A DNA stretch of 64,000 bases from Flavobacterium sp. GSB-24 (lineage in GTDB: Bacteria; Bacteroidota; Bacteroidia; Flavobacteriales; Flavobacteriaceae): the NCBI RefSeq assembly GCF_027924665.1, contig NZ_AP027043.1, forward strand, positions 1,178,001 through 1,242,000, written 5' to 3'. The position numbers and the translations under genes are program-made. The notes beneath the pieces are model-generated. The model did not search any database, was not told where the DNA came from, and saw nothing but the letters and a program-made list of their open reading frames with translations. Shown here in pieces: positions 46,078-55,255 of this stretch (positions are counted from its first letter, which is position 1; every line of letters starts with the position of its first letter).

Positions 46078-46608
46078 TTATTTATCGTGTAATATTATTT
46101 TATCATCTCTACAATCAGCAATAATCTGATCGATTTTTTCTTCTGTCAATTTCTCTTTGTAGAAATCACCTAACTGCATCATTGGAGCATATCCGCAGGC
46201 ACCTAAACATTCTACACCAGCAATGGTAAACATTCCGTCTGGAGTTGTTTCGCCCATTTTAATGCCTAATTTTTCAGAAGTATAATCCATTAAATCTTCG
46301 GCACCACGCAGGCAGCAGCAAGAAGTCTGGCAAAACTCAAACATATACTTACCAATTGGCTTTTGGTTGAACATGGTGTAAAAAGTAACCACTTCATAAA
46401 CTTCAATCGGTTTTATCTGAAGAATTTCAGCAACCTTATCTTGAAGTTCAATACTAAGCCAGTTGTTGTGTGCATCCTGAACTTCGTGCAAAACAGGCAG
46501 TAAAGCCGATTTTTGTTTGCCCTCAGGATAATGACTGATCAATTCATTGATGCGGTTCATCAATGCTTCGGTCATGTTTATTTCTTGTTTGTAATGTTTA
46601 CGTTCCAT
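46078..46608 (-). CDS. nuoE: NADH-quinone oxidoreductase subunit E
   Basis: A thioredoxin-like 2Fe-2S subunit (cluster N1a), 176 residues. Ligand cysteines are in CQTSCCCLRGAEDL and ECLGACGYAPMMQ. The segment IEVYEVVTFYTMFNQKPIGK is typical. An alternative start at the internal Met (46575, MTEALMNRI) is possible, since neither start has a clear ribosome site. A 187-base repeat-rich gap lies upstream. Confidence 0.95.
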   Translation of the reverse strand: MERKHYKQEINMTEALMNRINELISHYPEGKQKSALLPVLHEVQDAHNNWLSIELQDKVAEILQIKPIEVYEVVTFYTMFNQKPIGKYMFEFCQTSCCCLRGAEDLMDYTSEKLGIKMGETTPDGMFTIAGVECLGACGYAPMMQLGDFYKEKLTEEKIDQIIADCRDDKIILHDK

Positions 46609-46795
46609 TTTTAATTTTAGATTTCAGATTTTAGATTTTAGATTTTTTCAATCTTTCTCTACAATCCATGATTCTTCAATCATTGTTTAAGTTTTAGATT
46701 CTTCAATCTGAATTTTTCAATTCCTAATTATAATTTTAAATCTAAATTCTAAATGCATTCTCAATCAGCAATCTAAAATCTAAATTCTACAATTT
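46609..46795. repeat. TTTTAGATT-type direct and inverted repeats in the nuoD-nuoE gap
   Basis: Several copies of TTTTAGATT and its complement AATCTAAAA, with ATTTCAGATTTTAGATTTTA at the left and CAATCTAAAATCTAAATT at the right. The two ends can pair into a long AT stem. A similar array fills the nuoB-nuoA gap. Confidence 0.7.
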
Positions 46796-48034
46796 TTAGG
46801 CATCTAATTCACCTGCAATTACATTTAAACTTGATAAAATAACAATTGCATCAGAAAGTAAAGCACCTTTGATCATTTCTGGATATGCTTGGTAATAAAT
46901 AAAGCATGGTCTTCTGAAATGTAATCTATATGGAGTTCTACTTCCGTCTGTAACTAAATAAAATCCGATTTCTCCGTTTCCTCCTTCTACCGGGTGGTAA
47001 ATTTCTGCAACTGGTACAGGAACTTCTCCCATTACGATCTTAAAGTGATAAATTAAAGATTCCATAGAAGTGTAAACATCTTCTTTTGGAGGAAGGTAGT
47101 AATCTGGAACTTCAGCATGATATTCGTTTCCTGGAGGCATTTTTTCTAACGCCTGACGAATAATGCTTAAACTTTCCCAAACTTCAGCATTACGCACACA
47201 GAAACGATCATAAGTATCTCCTGATTTTCCAACAGGAACAATAAAATCGAAATCTTCGTAAGATGAGTAAGGCTGTGCAACACGAACATCATAATCAACA
47301 CCCGCAGCACGCAAGTTTGGACCTGTAAATCCGTAAGCCATTGCTTGTTCAGCAGAAATTGCGCCTACATTTACAGTTCTATCAAGGAAAATTCTATTTC
47401 TTTCAAATAAGTTTTCGAATTCTTTCCAAGCAATTGGAAATTCTTCAAGGAAAGTATCTAGTTTTTTGAAAGCTTCTGGAGACCAGTCTCTTTCAAAACC
47501 ACCAATTCTTCCCATATTTGTAGTTAAACGAGCTCCACAAATTTCTTCGTAGATTTCGTAGATTTTTTCTCTAAATTGAAAAACGTATAAGAAACCAGTA
47601 TACGCACCAGTATCTACACCCAAAATCGAGTTACAGATTAAGTGGTCTGTAATACGAGCCAATTCCATTACGATAACTCTTAAGTACTGTGCTCTTTTAG
47701 GAACTTCAATACCTAATAATTTTTCTAAAGTCATCCACCATCCCATATTGTTAATAGGAGAGGAGCAATAGTTCATACGGTCTGTAAGAGGTGTAATTTG
47801 ATAAAAAGGACGATTTTCGGCGATTTTTTCGAAAGCTCTGTGGATGTAACCAATAGTTGGTTCAGCCTCAAGAATTCTTTCCCCATCCATCAACAGTATA
47901 TTTTGAAAAATACCGTGTGTTGCAGGGTGTGTCGGACCTAAATTCAGAACTGAAAGTTCACTTCCGTCTTCGTTTAGTTTCTCCTTAATTATTTTAGCAT
48001 AACGATGCTCTGGTGGTAATAATAGTTCTGACAT
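46796..48034 (-). CDS. nuoD: NADH-quinone oxidoreductase subunit D
   Basis: The 49-kDa-type subunit that holds the quinone headgroup, 412 residues, related to the large subunit of NiFe hydrogenases. Signatures: NLGPTHPATHGIFQNILLMD, GYIHRAFEKIAENRPFYQ, MNYCSSPINNMGW, GRIGGFERDWS, and the C-terminal GSRTPYRLHFRRPCF with VILSSLNVIAGELDA. The quinone-binding His and Tyr positions appear intact. It follows nuoC by 25 bases. NuoC and NuoD are separate proteins here, not fused as in E. coli. Confidence 0.97.
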   Translation of the reverse strand: MSELLLPPEHRYAKIIKEKLNEDGSELSVLNLGPTHPATHGIFQNILLMDGERILEAEPTIGYIHRAFEKIAENRPFYQITPLTDRMNYCSSPINNMGWWMTLEKLLGIEVPKRAQYLRVIVMELARITDHLICNSILGVDTGAYTGFLYVFQFREKIYEIYEEICGARLTTNMGRIGGFERDWSPEAFKKLDTFLEEFPIAWKEFENLFERNRIFLDRTVNVGAISAEQAMAYGFTGPNLRAAGVDYDVRVAQPYSSYEDFDFIVPVGKSGDTYDRFCVRNAEVWESLSIIRQALEKMPPGNEYHAEVPDYYLPPKEDVYTSMESLIYHFKIVMGEVPVPVAEIYHPVEGGNGEIGFYLVTDGSRTPYRLHFRRPCFIYYQAYPEMIKGALLSDAIVILSSLNVIAGELDA

Positions 48035-48059
48035 TTTATAATGTTGAATTATTTATTTT

Positions 48060-48581
48060 TTAGCAATTTGTTGTTGTTCTTCCAAAGAATCTGTCGTCTT
48101 TATCAGTTCTTCCGCTGTCTTCCATTGGGAATTCTTTTCTCATCGGGAAAGACACCATTTCGTCCATATTCAAAATACGTTTCAATTGCGGGTGACCAAT
48201 AAAATTGATACCAAAGAAATCGTATGTTTCTCTTTCCATCCAGTTTGAACTTAAAAAGATATTTGAAATTGATTTGATTTCTGGTTTTTCACCATTTAGA
48301 AAAACTTTGATCTTTAATCTTTTGTTTTCGTACCAATTGTGCAGGTGATATACAACTGCAAATTGACGTTCTGCTTCATTGTCTGGGTAATGAATACCAC
48401 ATAAATCAGTTAAGAAATGAAAACGTAATTCTGGATCGTTTTTAAGGAATAAAATCAACGCTGTAATTTTATCAGCCGAAGCTTCTAAAGAAAAAATATC
48501 TCTTTCTTGTTGAAAGTTAAAAACATCGTTATTAAATGTTTCTGTAAGTTTATCTTGAATCTGGGTATTTTCTAAAGCCAT
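48060..48581 (-). CDS. nuoC: NADH-quinone oxidoreductase subunit C
   Basis: The 30-kDa-type subunit of the peripheral arm, 173 residues. Family signature: ERETYDFFGINFIGHPQLKR with ILNMDEMVSFPMRKEFP. The earlier FHFLTDLCGIHYPD and FAVVYHLHNW segments fit too. It is placed between nuoB (1 base away) and nuoD and is probably translationally coupled to nuoB. Confidence 0.95.
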   Translation of the reverse strand: MALENTQIQDKLTETFNNDVFNFQQERDIFSLEASADKITALILFLKNDPELRFHFLTDLCGIHYPDNEAERQFAVVYHLHNWYENKRLKIKVFLNGEKPEIKSISNIFLSSNWMERETYDFFGINFIGHPQLKRILNMDEMVSFPMRKEFPMEDSGRTDKDDRFFGRTTTNC

Positions 48582-48582
48582 C

Positions 48583-49131
48583 TTATGAGATATTATATGA
48601 AGCTAATAATTCTTGGTATTCTGGTGAGCTTCTGCGTCTCACAGATTCGCTTTTTACCAATTCTTGAAGTCTCATTACTCCATCTACGATTTGTTCTGGT
48701 CTTGGTGGGCATCCTGGCACATAAACATCAACAGGGATTACTTTGTCAATTCCTTGAAGAACAGAGTAAGTATCAAATATTCCTCCTGATGAAGCACATG
48801 CTCCAACTGCAATTACCCAGCGAGGTTCTGACATCTGTTCGTATACTTGTCTTAAGATAGGTGCCATTTTTTTTGAAATAGTCCCCATTACTAATAACAT
48901 ATCTGCTTGACGTGGAGAAAAACTCACACGCTCAGATCCAAATCGTGCCAAATCGTAATGTGAAGCCATTGTTGCCATAAACTCAATTCCGCAACAAGAT
49001 GTTGCAAAAGGTAAAGGCCAAAGAGAATTCGCGCGTGCCAAACCAACAACATCATTAAGTTTTGTAGCGAAGAAACCTTCTCCTACAACTCCTTCCGGTG
49101 GCGCAACCATATTTACTTTTGAATCGCTCAT
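48583..49131 (-). CDS. nuoB: NADH-quinone oxidoreductase subunit B
   Basis: The subunit with terminal cluster N2, which passes electrons to quinone, 182 residues. The adjacent cysteine pair typical of N2 is in TSCCGIEFMA, and the remaining ligands in GACASSGGIFDTYSV and VPGCPPRPEQI. ARFGSERVSFSPRQADMLLV is a family block. Upstream lies a 159-base repeat-rich spacer to nuoA. Confidence 0.97.
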   Translation of the reverse strand: MSDSKVNMVAPPEGVVGEGFFATKLNDVVGLARANSLWPLPFATSCCGIEFMATMASHYDLARFGSERVSFSPRQADMLLVMGTISKKMAPILRQVYEQMSEPRWVIAVGACASSGGIFDTYSVLQGIDKVIPVDVYVPGCPPRPEQIVDGVMRLQELVKSESVRRRSSPEYQELLASYNIS

Positions 49132-49290
49132 TTTATTTTAGATTTTAGATTTTAGATTTTAGATTTTTTCAAATCTTAGTCTATGATCTATATTTTTAAA
49201 ATCATTATTGTATTTTGAGAAATTAAGCTTTCAAATCTAAAATTCTAAATCAAAACAATCTAAAATCAAAAATCTGAAATCTAAATTTTC
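49132..49290. repeat. TTTTAGATT-type repeats in the nuoA-nuoB gap
   Basis: Four TTTTAGA units in tandem at the left (about 49137-49165) and complementary AATCTAAAA-type units at the right (about 49222-49285) can fold into a long AT stem. The composition matches the nuoD-nuoE spacer. Confidence 0.7.
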
Positions 49291-49656
49291 TTATTCCCAC
49301 TCTAGTGCTTTCTTTTTGATGATATAAAAGAAACCAACTAAAAGTAATGACATGAAAACTAACATTTTCAGCATTCCTTCAATTCCTAAATCTTTGAAGT
49401 TTACCGCCCAAGGATAAAGGAAAATTACCTCTACGTCGAACAATACAAATAAAATGGCAACTAGGAAATATTTAACAGAAAACGGAATACGGGCATTACC
49501 AACAGATTCGACACCGCATTCGAAGTTTTTATCTTTAACTTCAGAGGTTCTTCTTGGTCCTAATTTTCCAGAAATAATGATTGTTCCTACTACAAAACCA
49601 ACAGCTAGAATAAACTGCATTAAAATAGGAATGTAACTGTATTGATCAGATTGCAT
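49291..49656 (-). CDS. nuoA: NADH-quinone oxidoreductase subunit A
   Basis: A small three-helix subunit of complex I, 121 residues. The conserved loop and helix 2 are visible: KNFECGVESVGNARIPFSVK with YFLVAILFVLFDVEVIFLYP, where the Cys-Gly and acidic residues belong to the quinone-site loop. The start at 49656 (MQSDQYSYIP) is chosen; a longer reading from 49719 would run through the promoter at 49689-49719. First gene of the operon. Confidence 0.96.
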   Translation of the reverse strand: MQSDQYSYIPILMQFILAVGFVVGTIIISGKLGPRRTSEVKDKNFECGVESVGNARIPFSVKYFLVAILFVLFDVEVIFLYPWAVNFKDLGIEGMLKMLVFMSLLLVGFFYIIKKKALEWE

Positions 49657-49688
49657 AAACTTCGATTTTTTACTTAAAAAATGAGCCA

Positions 49689-49719
49689 CAAAGATAACTT
49701 TCAACTCTGTAAAACACAA
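49689..49719 (-). promoter_or_regulatory. Promoter of the nuo operon
   Basis: On the minus strand, TTG (49719-49717), 20 nt, TATCTTTG (49696-49689), giving a leader of about 30 nt before nuoA. No other strong promoter was seen within the operon. Confidence 0.6.
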
Positions 49720-49819
49720 GCTAAAAAAGGTTTTAAGTGAGGTACGAAATAGCGTTTATGCCTAATTTTTATTGATTATAAATAACAGGACGTTATTTTA
49801 ATATTATTTTAAGAAAAGA

Positions 49820-49856
49820 GAAAAAAAAAACGTCTCGATATTAATCGAAACGTTTT
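49820..49856 (-). terminator. Terminator of the cold-shock gene
   Basis: AAAACGTCTCGAT (49827-49839) and ATCGAAACGTTTT (49844-49856) pair with one mismatch; ten T follow on the minus strand. Confidence 0.83.
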
Positions 49857-49899
49857 CTAGACCATTCAGAGGCAAAAAAAATAAATTGCTATATTTTTC

Positions 49900-50094
49900 T
49901 TAGATTACTGCTACTTTAGCAGCAACTTTCCCTTTTCTTCCTTCTTCTTCTTCATAGCTTACACGGTCTCCTTCGCGTAATTCTTCCGCGTTAATTCCTG
50001 AAGCGTGAACGAAGATATCCTTTCCTGTTTCTTCGTCTGTAATGAATCCATAACCTTTAGATTCATTGAAAAATTTTACTGTACCTGTACGCAT
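49900..50094 (-). CDS. Cold-shock domain protein (CspA family)
   Basis: A 64-residue single cold-shock domain, an OB-fold RNA/DNA chaperone. RNP1 is KGYGFIT and RNP2 is DIFVHAS; the first strand is GTVKFFNESKG. The C-terminus ends in KVAAKVAVI. Length is slightly under the 70 of CspA. A TACATTTG element (50124-50131, minus strand) may be its -7 promoter box, with a weakly spaced TTTG upstream. Single-gene unit with its own terminator. Confidence 0.93.
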   Translation of the reverse strand: MRTGTVKFFNESKGYGFITDEETGKDIFVHASGINAEELREGDRVSYEEEEGRKGKVAAKVAVI

Positions 50095-50341
50095 TGTAAT
50101 TGTAATAATAATTTATAATAAAGCAAATGTAACATATAAATTCATACAAAAGACACTAAGGTGTTAATTTTTTGTAAAAATTATTGATTTCCAGTGTTTT
50201 TACGTAGTTTATTGCATCAAATTTTATATGAAATACCATAATTTGAGAATCATTTATTGTAGGAATATAAAAACAAGCCATTTGTAAGAATTTCATATTT
50301 CGAAAAATGATTATTTTAAGATTATTTTGATGTTTTCATAT

Positions 50342-50375
50342 AAAAAAAGCGCCTGAAAATTTTTCAGGCGCTTTT
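50342..50375. terminator. Terminator of aspS
   Basis: AAAGCGCCTGAAA (50346-50358) and TTTCAGGCGCTTT (50362-50374), perfect 13-bp stem, with A and T flanks. The 50132-50341 stretch between this and the cold-shock gene is AT-rich and shows nothing else I can support. Confidence 0.9.
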
Positions 50376-50395
50376 AGGTATTTAATTTCTATAAT

Positions 50396-52147
50396 TTAGA
50401 TAGAATCGATTTTAATATGTAATTCTTTCAATTGTGCATCGTCAATTGCTGCAGGTGCATCAATCATAACATCACGTCCAGAATTATTTTTAGGGAAAGC
50501 AATGAAATCTCTAATAGTTTCCTGACCTCCTAAAATAGCAACTAATCTATCCAATCCAAAAGCTAAACCACCGTGAGGAGGCGCTCCGAATTGGAAAGCG
50601 TCCATTAAGAAACCAAATTGCGCTTTTGCTTCTTCTTCGGTAAACCCTAAATATTTAAACATTAACTGCTGAGTAGCTTTATCGTGAATACGAATAGATC
50701 CTCCGCCAATTTCGTTTCCGTTTAAAACCATATCATAAGCATTTGCACGAACTTTTCCTGGTTCTGTTTCTAGCAAAGCCATGTCTTCTGGTTTAGGAGA
50801 AGTAAATGGATGGTGCATAGCATGATAACGGCCGCTTTCTTCATCTAATTCTAATAATGGGAAATCTACAACCCATAATGGTGCAAATTCTTCTGGTTTA
50901 CGCAATCCTAAACGAGTTGCTAATTCCATACGAAGTGCAGAAAGCTGTGCACGTGTTTTGTTTGCAGGACCAGAAAGTACAAAAATCATATCTCCCGGAT
51001 TTGCTTCTGTAGCTTTTGCCCAGTTTGTTAAATCCTCTTGATCGTAGAATTTGTCTACAGATGATTTAAACGTTCCGTCTTCGTTGCATTTTACATACAC
51101 CATTCCTGATGCTCCAACTTGCGGACGTTTCACCCAGTCAATTAACCCGTCAATTTCTTTACGAGTATAATTTCCTGCTCCAGGAACTGCAATTCCGACA
51201 ACTAATTCGGCACTATTAAAAACTGGAAACTCTTTATGCTGTGCAAATTCGTTTAATTCGCCAAACTTCATTCCGAAACGGATGTCTGGTTTATCATTTC
51301 CGTATGTTTTCATGGCATAGTCGTAAGTAATTCTAGGGAATTTATCTACTTCAATACCTTTAATTTCTTTTAATAAATGTCTTGTCAAGCCTTCAAAAAC
51401 ATTCAAAATGTCTTCTTGTTCTACAAATGCCATTTCGCAGTCGATTTGTGTAAACTCCGGCTGACGGTCTGCGCGTAAATCTTCATCACGGAAACATTTC
51501 ACGATTTGGAAATATTTATCCATTCCTCCAACCATCAAAAGTTGTTTGAAAGTTTGCGGTGATTGTGGCAAAGCATAAAACTGTCCTTCGTTCATACGGC
51601 TCGGTACAACGAAATCTCTTGCTCCTTCTGGAGTAGATTTAATTAAATAAGGAGTCTCTACTTCGCAGAAATCTAAATCTGATAAATATTTACGAACTTC
51701 CATTGCCACTTTGTGACGGAATAATAAACTGTTTTTTACAGGATTTCTTCTGATATCTAAATAACGATACTTCATTCTGATATCTTCTCCACCGTCAGTT
51801 TCATCTTCAATTGTAAATGGAGGAGTTAAAGCAGTATTTAAAATCGTTAGTTCAGAAACTAAAATTTCGATTTCACCAGTTGGAATGTTTTTGTTTTTAG
51901 CTTCACGCTCAATTACAGTTCCTTTTACTTGAATAACAAATTCTCTTCCTAGAGTTTTAGCCAATTCAAAAACTGTTTTATCGGTACGGCTTTCATCAAA
52001 AATAAGTTGTGTAATTCCGTAACGGTCACGTAAGTCAACCCAATTCATAAATCCTTTATCGCGTGACTTTTGTACCCAGCCCGCTAGAGTAACTTCCGTA
52101 TTAATATTTGAGGCATTTAGTTCGCCGCAATTATGACTTCTATACAT
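50396..52147 (-). CDS. aspS: Aspartyl-tRNA synthetase
   Basis: A class II aminoacyl-tRNA synthetase of 583 residues that charges tRNA-Asp. Order: OB-fold anticodon-binding domain (about 1-110, [20 protein letters not shown]), class II motif 1 and 2 ([24 protein letters not shown] as [38 protein letters not shown]), the bacterial GAD insertion (about 280-410) and motif 3 ([13 protein letters not shown]). The start at 52147 ([10 protein letters not shown]) is preferred over 52180, because the shorter form is the family's usual beginning and a TACTTTTG -7-like box (52166-52173) lies within the longer reading. The GAD domain marks the bacterial type; whether it also charges tRNA-Asn cannot be told. 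Confidence 0.97.
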   Translation of the reverse strand: MYRSHNCGELNASNINTEVTLAGWVQKSRDKGFMNWVDLRDRYGITQLIFDESRTDKTVFELAKTLGREFVIQVKGTVIEREAKNKNIPTGEIEILVSELTILNTALTPPFTIEDETDGGEDIRMKYRYLDIRRNPVKNSLLFRHKVAMEVRKYLSDLDFCEVETPYLIKSTPEGARDFVVPSRMNEGQFYALPQSPQTFKQLLMVGGMDKYFQIVKCFRDEDLRADRQPEFTQIDCEMAFVEQEDILNVFEGLTRHLLKEIKGIEVDKFPRITYDYAMKTYGNDKPDIRFGMKFGELNEFAQHKEFPVFNSAELVVGIAVPGAGNYTRKEIDGLIDWVKRPQVGASGMVYVKCNEDGTFKSSVDKFYDQEDLTNWAKATEANPGDMIFVLSGPANKTRAQLSALRMELATRLGLRKPEEFAPLWVVDFPLLELDEESGRYHAMHHPFTSPKPEDMALLETEPGKVRANAYDMVLNGNEIGGGSIRIHDKATQQLMFKYLGFTEEEAKAQFGFLMDAFQFGAPPHGGLAFGLDRLVAILGGQETIRDFIAFPKNNSGRDVMIDAPAAIDDAQLKELHIKIDSI

Positions 52148-52304
52148 GATGCAAATTTTAGACTGCAAAAGTAAACACAAAATTCAAATTAATATAGTAA
52201 AGTGATAAGTTGATGTAGAATAATTTTAAATATTTTGTTAATTCTTAAATCACGAAGCTTTAAATTCTTTAGTTTTGAATCATTAAAAACAAATTTAAAT
52301 ACCT

Positions 52305-53300
52305 ATGAAAAAACTTTTTGTTGCAGGGTTGGTAATTTTTAATGCTTTGAATGTTATTGGTCAAAGTAAAAATTCGATTAAGTTCACGGCTAAAATATCA
52401 AATAGAAACAGTGACACTTTAGTTATTAAAGGAAAAGATAATTTTAAGCAAGTAATTCCAATCAATAAAAAAGAGGTTTTTACTGCGGCTTTTGATGCTC
52501 CAAAAGGATTTTATATGTTTTCTGATGGAACAGAATCTTCAAATTTATATTTAAAACCAAATTCTGAAGTTAATCTGACCATGAACGCTAAAGAATTTGA
52601 TGAGACTATTGTATATAAAGGTAAAGGTGTAGATGAAAGTAACTTTTTGGCGCAGCAAGCTTTAAAAGATGAAAACTTTCAGAAAGATGCTTTTTCTAAA
52701 GAATCAGGGGAATTTACAGCATTACTTGATGCTAAATTAAAAGCAGATACAGAAAGTCTTGAAAAAGGAAATTTTGACCCAGAATTTAAAACAGCACTAA
52801 AACGTAGTTTTGACGGTTTCCACCAATATGCTGCTGAAGAATATGAAAGAGCTGCAAAAGCTAATAAAATGGTTGGAAAAGCTTCTCCAGATTTTAATTA
52901 CGACAACTTTAAAGGCGGAAAAACAAAACTGTCTGACTTAAAAGGGAAATATGTTTACATTGACCTTTGGGCAACTTGGTGCGCGCCTTGTAGAGCTGAA
53001 ATTCCGTATCTTCAAAAGATCGAGGAAAAATATCACGGGAAAAACATTGAATTCGTAAGTATCTCTATTGATAAATTGAAAGACAATGAAAAATGGAAAA
53101 AGTTTGTGACAGATAAACATCTGGGAGGTACACAGCTTTTTGCAGATAAAGACTGGGAATCTGAGTTTGTCGTTAATTATGGTGTAACTGGAATTCCGAG
53201 ATTTATCTTAATTGATCCACAAGGAAATGTTGTGAAGTCTGAAGCGCCTAGACCATCTGATCCTGAACTTGATAAACAGCTAAGTGCATTATTGAACTAA
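52305..53300 (+). CDS. TlpA-like thioredoxin-fold lipoprotein/periplasmic oxidoreductase
   Basis: A 331-residue exported thiol-disulfide oxidoreductase. A signal peptide (GLVIFNALNVIGQ) is followed by a beta-rich N-terminal region of the kind seen before Bacteroidota thioredoxin domains (about 20-120), a helical linker (120-185) and a TlpA/AhpC-type thioredoxin domain from about 190. The active site is ATWCAPCRAEIPYL, with the Cys-Ala-Pro-Cys pair near residue 226, and the cis-proline region is GVTGIPRFILID. It probably reduces or isomerises disulfides in envelope proteins. A TAGTTTTG box (52270-52277) may be its promoter -7 element. A terminator follows at 53358. Confidence 0.9.
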   Translation: MKKLFVAGLVIFNALNVIGQSKNSIKFTAKISNRNSDTLVIKGKDNFKQVIPINKKEVFTAAFDAPKGFYMFSDGTESSNLYLKPNSEVNLTMNAKEFDETIVYKGKGVDESNFLAQQALKDENFQKDAFSKESGEFTALLDAKLKADTESLEKGNFDPEFKTALKRSFDGFHQYAAEEYERAAKANKMVGKASPDFNYDNFKGGKTKLSDLKGKYVYIDLWATWCAPCRAEIPYLQKIEEKYHGKNIEFVSISIDKLKDNEKWKKFVTDKHLGGTQLFADKDWESEFVVNYGVTGIPRFILIDPQGNVVKSEAPRPSDPELDKQLSALLN

Positions 53301-53357
53301 ATTATTTACGAAATTTATAACGTTATCGTAAATTAGAGTTTTTTCTAAAATACCAGT

Positions 53358-53387
53358 AAAACCAGTGCTTGAGCGCTGGTTTTTTTA
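53358..53387 (+). terminator. Terminator of the TlpA-like gene
   Basis: AACCAGTGC (53360-53368) and GCGCTGGTT (53373-53381), stem with one wobble and a TTGA loop, followed by a T run. Confidence 0.85.
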
Positions 53388-53447
53388 TTGTTAATACTTT
53401 TCCAATGTTAAGTTTTTATTCAATGTTACCAAATTGTTAAGTAAAAG

Positions 53448-53478
53448 TTTGTTTAATGTAAAGTATTAACTATATTTG
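53448..53478 (+). promoter_or_regulatory. Promoter of the MORN-repeat gene
   Basis: TTTG (53448-53451), 19 nt, TATATTTG (53471-53478): an essentially ideal Bacteroidota promoter, with a leader of about 35-40 nt. Confidence 0.75.
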
Positions 53479-53521
53479 ATAACAATTTGATAACATTCAA
53501 TAACATTTAATACCTAAAGAT

Positions 53522-53869
53522 ATGAAAAAGTGTGTGATTTTAGCGGCTGTGTTATTCTCTGGAATTCTAACAGCACAAGAAACAAAACCTGAATTGGAAG
53601 CTGTTGGAAATAAAGTAAAAGCTACTTACTATTATGACAATGGAAAAATACAGCAGGAAGGCTTTTTTAAAGATGGAAAATTGGACGGTGTTTGGGTATC
53701 TTATGATGAAAACGGAAATAAAACTGTAGTAGGTGAATATGCAGATGGATTAAAAACTGGAAAATGGATGTTTTTCAATGAAAAAAATCTTTCTGAAGTA
53801 GCTTATGTAGATAGTAAAGTTAGTTCTGTTAAGAATTTACAGAAAAACCCTGTAGCCAATAGAAATTAA
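53522..53869 (+). CDS. Small exported protein with MORN-type repeats
   Basis: A 115-residue protein with a signal peptide (ILAAVLFSGILTAQ). The mature part has two to three MORN_2-like repeats: YYYDNGKIQQEGFFKDGKLD with GVWVSYDENG, and GEYADGLKTGKWMFFNEKN. Databases often label such proteins YwqK-family antitoxins, but no toxin partner is seen here and the label should not be read as function. It has a strong promoter and a terminator, so it is a separate, probably well-expressed unit. Confidence 0.8.
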   Translation: MKKCVILAAVLFSGILTAQETKPELEAVGNKVKATYYYDNGKIQQEGFFKDGKLDGVWVSYDENGNKTVVGEYADGLKTGKWMFFNEKNLSEVAYVDSKVSSVKNLQKNPVANRN

Positions 53870-53893
53870 TTAAAAAGATTTATTGAGATAAAT

Positions 53894-53921
53894 AAAACCG
53901 TTCTTTTCAGAGCGGTTTTTT
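53894..53921. terminator. Bidirectional terminator
   Basis: AAAACCG-TTCT and AGAGCGGTTTT form a short stem with T runs; it abuts the stop codon of the convergent PepSY gene at 53921. Confidence 0.8.
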
Positions 53922-55033
53922 TATGCCTTAGATCTTTTTCTTTTGTATTTTCTTCCGTACCAAATAATAAATCCAGTTACAGGAAGCGCTGCAGCAAATA
54001 AGCTTGCTATAAAAGCAATAATTTTTCCGGGTAAATCTAATATTTGGCCGGTGTGAATTCCGTAATTCATTTCGACAATCTGTAATCCCAGAGTTTTGTT
54101 TTCAAAAGGTTGTTTATCAATTAATTTCCCATCATTTGGATGAAAGTAATAATTGCTTTGATGATCGTATCTTAACGTGTGCGGATAAGCGCCTGTACTA
54201 ATAATATCTCCTTTTTGCTGCGGGATTAATACAAAAAACATTTCGGCATTTGGCTGTAGTTTTGTGGTTTGAATATAAGCGCGATCTATTGCTGTAATTG
54301 AATTGGTTTTGAATTGAGTTGTGTCAATTACAGGAAGTTTTGTTTCGACTGCTTTGTCGCCGCCAAAATTAAATGTTTTGTAAATTCCGTCGCCAACCCA
54401 TTCGTAAGTAAAGGTAAGTCCGGTAATGGCTAAAATTAATGCTATAATCGAAATGTAAAAACCAGAAGTATTATGCCAGTCATAATTTACCCGACGCCAT
54501 TTTGCAGACCATTTTACTGTGAGACTTCTTTTAAGGTCGGATCTCTTTTTAGGCCACCATTGTATAAGTCCAGAAATTAATAACAGAATAAAAATAATGG
54601 TCGCACCGCCAATAATATGTTTTCCAATATAATCGGGAAGAAGTAAATACAAATGAATGTATTCAACAATAATAAAAAAATCTGTTTCTGGATTTTCTGC
54701 TTTTAAATATTTACTAGTATAAGGATTGAAATAGAGGTATAAATTTTCAGTTTCAGAATAAGTATAAACAATTGCTGAACGGTTTTTGCCGTAATAAGAA
54801 ACCATGCTCGTTTTATTCTTCGGAACAATCTCTTTTGCTTTTTTTTCTAAAACAGAAGGCAGTATAAACGGTTTGTTTTGAGTTTCAACCAATCGCCATT
54901 CTTTTCTTGTAACATCTTTTATTTCATCATGAAAGCAAAAAATACAGCCTGTAATACTGATTATAAAAACAATAAGCCCAGAAATTAATCCGAGCCATTT
55001 ATGCAGAAAACGTATTTTGGTTTTGAATCCCAT
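53921..55033 (-). CDS. PepSY-associated transmembrane protein (iron-uptake type)
   Basis: A 370-residue inner-membrane protein of the PepSY_TM family. Four membrane segments are visible: near 15-35 (LGLISGLIVFIISITGCIF), 140-160 (IIGGATIIFILLLISGLIQW), 190-210 (FYISIIALILAITGLTFTY) and near the end (IIAFIASLFAAALPVTGFII). Conserved features are the first-helix FLHKWLGLISG, WWPKKR after the second helix, and the WHNTSGFY histidine. Such proteins accompany siderophore receptors and are thought to be inner-membrane ferric reductases (FoxB/PiuB-like). It is the last gene of the iron cluster, 222 bases after the other PepSY gene. Confidence 0.87.
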   Translation of the reverse strand: MGFKTKIRFLHKWLGLISGLIVFIISITGCIFCFHDEIKDVTRKEWRLVETQNKPFILPSVLEKKAKEIVPKNKTSMVSYYGKNRSAIVYTYSETENLYLYFNPYTSKYLKAENPETDFFIIVEYIHLYLLLPDYIGKHIIGGATIIFILLLISGLIQWWPKKRSDLKRSLTVKWSAKWRRVNYDWHNTSGFYISIIALILAITGLTFTYEWVGDGIYKTFNFGGDKAVETKLPVIDTTQFKTNSITAIDRAYIQTTKLQPNAEMFFVLIPQQKGDIISTGAYPHTLRYDHQSNYYFHPNDGKLIDKQPFENKTLGLQIVEMNYGIHTGQILDLPGKIIAFIASLFAAALPVTGFIIWYGRKYKRKRSKA

Positions 55034-55255
55034 TTTTGATTAAAAGCGTAAAAGTAGGCTCAAAACTTATATGGGACAAATTATTGTAGATTATTTTATT
55101 TGTTATGGATGTTTATGCAAAAGATTTAGATAGCGCAAAGACGCTAAGGCACAAAGTTTTTTTGCGCGGATTCTACAGATCTAAGCAGATTTTTGTTTTG
55201 TTCACTTTAATTAAAAAAAAAACTATAATTCTTATAATCTGTGGAAAAAAAATAA
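55034..55255. repeat. Gap with GCAAAGACGCTAAG and CTGTGG repeat fragments
   Basis: The stretch between the two PepSY genes holds one arm of the GCAAAGACGC family (about 55137-55150) and a TCTACAGATC ... AATCTGTGGA pair (about 55170-55245) like the palindromes elsewhere. No gene is supported here. Confidence 0.45.

Noticed and set aside
46609..46795. CRISPR-like look of repeated TTTTAGATT units
   Set aside because: Units are directly adjacent, vary in form and occur in both orientations; there are no unique spacers of even length and no cas genes.
53522..53869. Antitoxin role for the MORN-repeat protein
   Set aside because: It has a signal peptide and no toxin-like neighbour; the YwqK antitoxin label is only a database name.
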